Shown here one piece after another: positions 42,020-43,273 of a DNA stretch of 43,273 nucleotides. The DNA is from Symbiodinium natans. Taxonomy: Eukaryota > Sar > Dinophyceae > Suessiales > Symbiodiniaceae. Position 1 is the stretch's first letter, and every line of letters starts with the position of its first letter. Where the stretch lies: contig CAJNDS010000093.1 of NCBI GenBank assembly GCA_905221605.1, forward strand, positions 79,116 to 122,388, read 5' to 3'. A model generated the notes under the pieces. That model searched no databases. It had not been told where the DNA came from and saw only the letters and a list, made by a program, of their open reading frames with translations. A program made the translations under genes and the position numbers.

Positions 42020-43273
42020 GGAACTGCACCGCAAACGGGAGACCCAGGACCAACTGCTTGCCCGCCTGCCTGCCGTTGGGGACCTGCAGTGCGCGTGGCT
42101 CCTCCTGCTCTTCTGCGCCTCCCCGCGTGCAAACTACTTGCTTCGGATGCTCCCGCCTGGTGCGACTGAGGCTTTTGCGCGCGAGCACGACGCTGCGGTG
42201 TGCACATGCCTAGCGACCCTGTTGTCGCAGGACTCCCGGCCCACGCAGGCACTGCCTCAGCCCACGAAGCGCCTCGTGCACCTCCCCTTGCGGTTTGGGG
42301 GGCCTGGGGGTGCGCTCGGCCGTCGACGCCGCTCCCGCCGCCTACTGGGCCTTCTGGGCGCATTCGAGCGTTTGGTGCGCGCACGGCAGTCCTCCACCGA
42401 GACCGTGCTGCCTCTCACAGCAGCGCGTCACGCAGCCGCCTGCCTCCGCGAGCAGGACTACGACGCTCCCGCGTGGGGTGAGCTGCTGCAGGCACGGCCA
42501 GGGCAGGAAGAACGCGAGTTTGGGGAATTTTTTATGAATTTTTGCGAGGCTGGCAGCATCGTGCTGCCCTCGCCAGTGACAAGCGCGCACTTGATATGCA
42601 TCTTTCTCACACTGATGCCGCATCTCGAGCGCTGCTGCTGACACAGGCCGGGCCACACGCTGCGCGTGCCTTCACCGTCTTCCTTTCCTCAGCAGAGTTG
42701 ACGGTGCCATCGCCGCTCTTCCGGGTCTTGCTGCTACGACGGCTTCGCTTGCCGCTGCCAGTCGCACTGCGCGCGTGCGCCTGTGGAGGTCGCCTGGACC
42801 CCCTCGGCGACCACAGGGCTGCGTGTGCGACTTCCGGTGTGCTCGCATCTCGAGCCCTCCCTCTCGAGCGGGCAGTGGCGAGGGTGTGCCATGAAGCCGG
42901 GTCGAGGGTCGCCCGCAACGTTCGCCTGGCTGACATGAACATCGATGTCCCGGTCTCGGATGACAGCCGCATCGAAGTCGTATATGTCGTCGCGAACGGG
43001 TTGTCCTTGTGGCATGGTGCGCAGCAAGCTGTTGATGCCACCATCGTCAGCCCCGTGACGCGGGTGGGCGACGCCCAGCCTGGAGCTGACGTGCATCCGG
43101 GTCGGGCTGTGGATTGCGCCGCCCGACGCAAACGCCGCCAGACCTACCCTGAGTTTGTGCGCGCTCGCCGCTGCCGTTTGGTGGTCGTCGGTGTGGAGGT
43201 TGGGGGTCGGTTCGGCGCAGAGCGGACTTGGCTCCGGGCTGCTTGCCGGGCAACGTGCGTCGGACGTTCTGGC
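42020..43273 (+). pseudogene. LINE fragment, copy D (RLE family), runs off the window
   Basis: Three blocks in three frames. 42020-42295 reads Q-L-L-A-R-L-P-A-V, then C-A-W-L-L-L-L-F-C-A and A-R-E-H-D-A-A-V. About 42290-42535 reads G-G-L-G-V-R-S-A-V, then A-P-A-A-Y-W-A-F-W-A-H. From about 42530 the third frame is open to the window end: G-W-Q-H-R-A-A-L-A-S, L-R-L-P-L-P, the knuckle C-G-G-R-L-D-P-L-G-D-H-R-A-A-C (C-x9-H-x3-C), R-I-E-V-V-Y, V-D-A-T-I-V-S-P-V-T-R, K-R-R-Q-T-Y-P-E-F and G-V-E-V-G-G-R-F-G. It aligns block by block with copy C but is diverged, so the two are different subfamily members. Two frameshifts and the missing RT suggest a dead copy. The R-x-D position has become R-x-E. Confidence 0.7.

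Overview
The window looks like nuclear DNA from a dinoflagellate, probably of the Symbiodiniaceae/Suessiales type. The grounds are: very low coding density; protein-like blocks cut by short introns with GT, GC and possibly GA donors flanked by small direct repeats; many microsatellites and minisatellites; and decayed non-LTR retrotransposons of a kind I associate with these genomes (catalytic F-L-D-D motif, L-G-G-L-G-L...A-P-A-A-Y-W block, zinc knuckle plus restriction-like endonuclease). No bacterial, organellar or viral gene set is visible. The species is inference; no rRNA, tRNA or complete spliced-leader sequence was found to fix it.

Layout. 1-2.5 kb: no recognisable gene, small tandem repeats. 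2.5-3.55 kb: purine tract plus a cluster of repeats whose core is a G-run/CTGCG/C-run hairpin; a second, diverged cluster lies at 12.5-14.1 kb. 3.69-5.36 kb: a split gene, plus strand, for a B-box zinc-finger/coiled-coil protein; this is the best host gene here. 5.58-5.74 kb: a 16-copy 10-bp array. 8.2-9.0 kb: C-rich tracts flanking a 12-bp minisatellite. 18.17-18.69 kb: two exons of a BART-domain (ARL2BP/CFAP36-like) protein. 19.53-20.84 kb: a CA-derived satellite block with a 100-N assembly gap. 20.9-32.8 kb: mostly unique sequence in which I recognise no gene.

32.8 kb to the end is a retroelement graveyard. It holds a minus-strand reverse transcriptase (RT) fragment, several pieces of one endonuclease/zinc-knuckle LINE family (here called A, B, C, D), an inverted piece possibly of the same family, one long decayed LINE with an apurinic-type (APE) endonuclease, and a LINE tail. 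Copy C (39897-41276) is the youngest visible insertion: 436 open codons, a 19-A tail and a 9-11 bp target-site duplication. Between copy A and the inverted piece lie a 75-bp tandem repeat and an 85-bp satellite whose unit is itself a dimer.

The two host genes are not visibly linked in function, although both families occur in cilium and signalling proteins. Everything else is repeat or element decay. Splice sites are read by eye; no RNA evidence was available.
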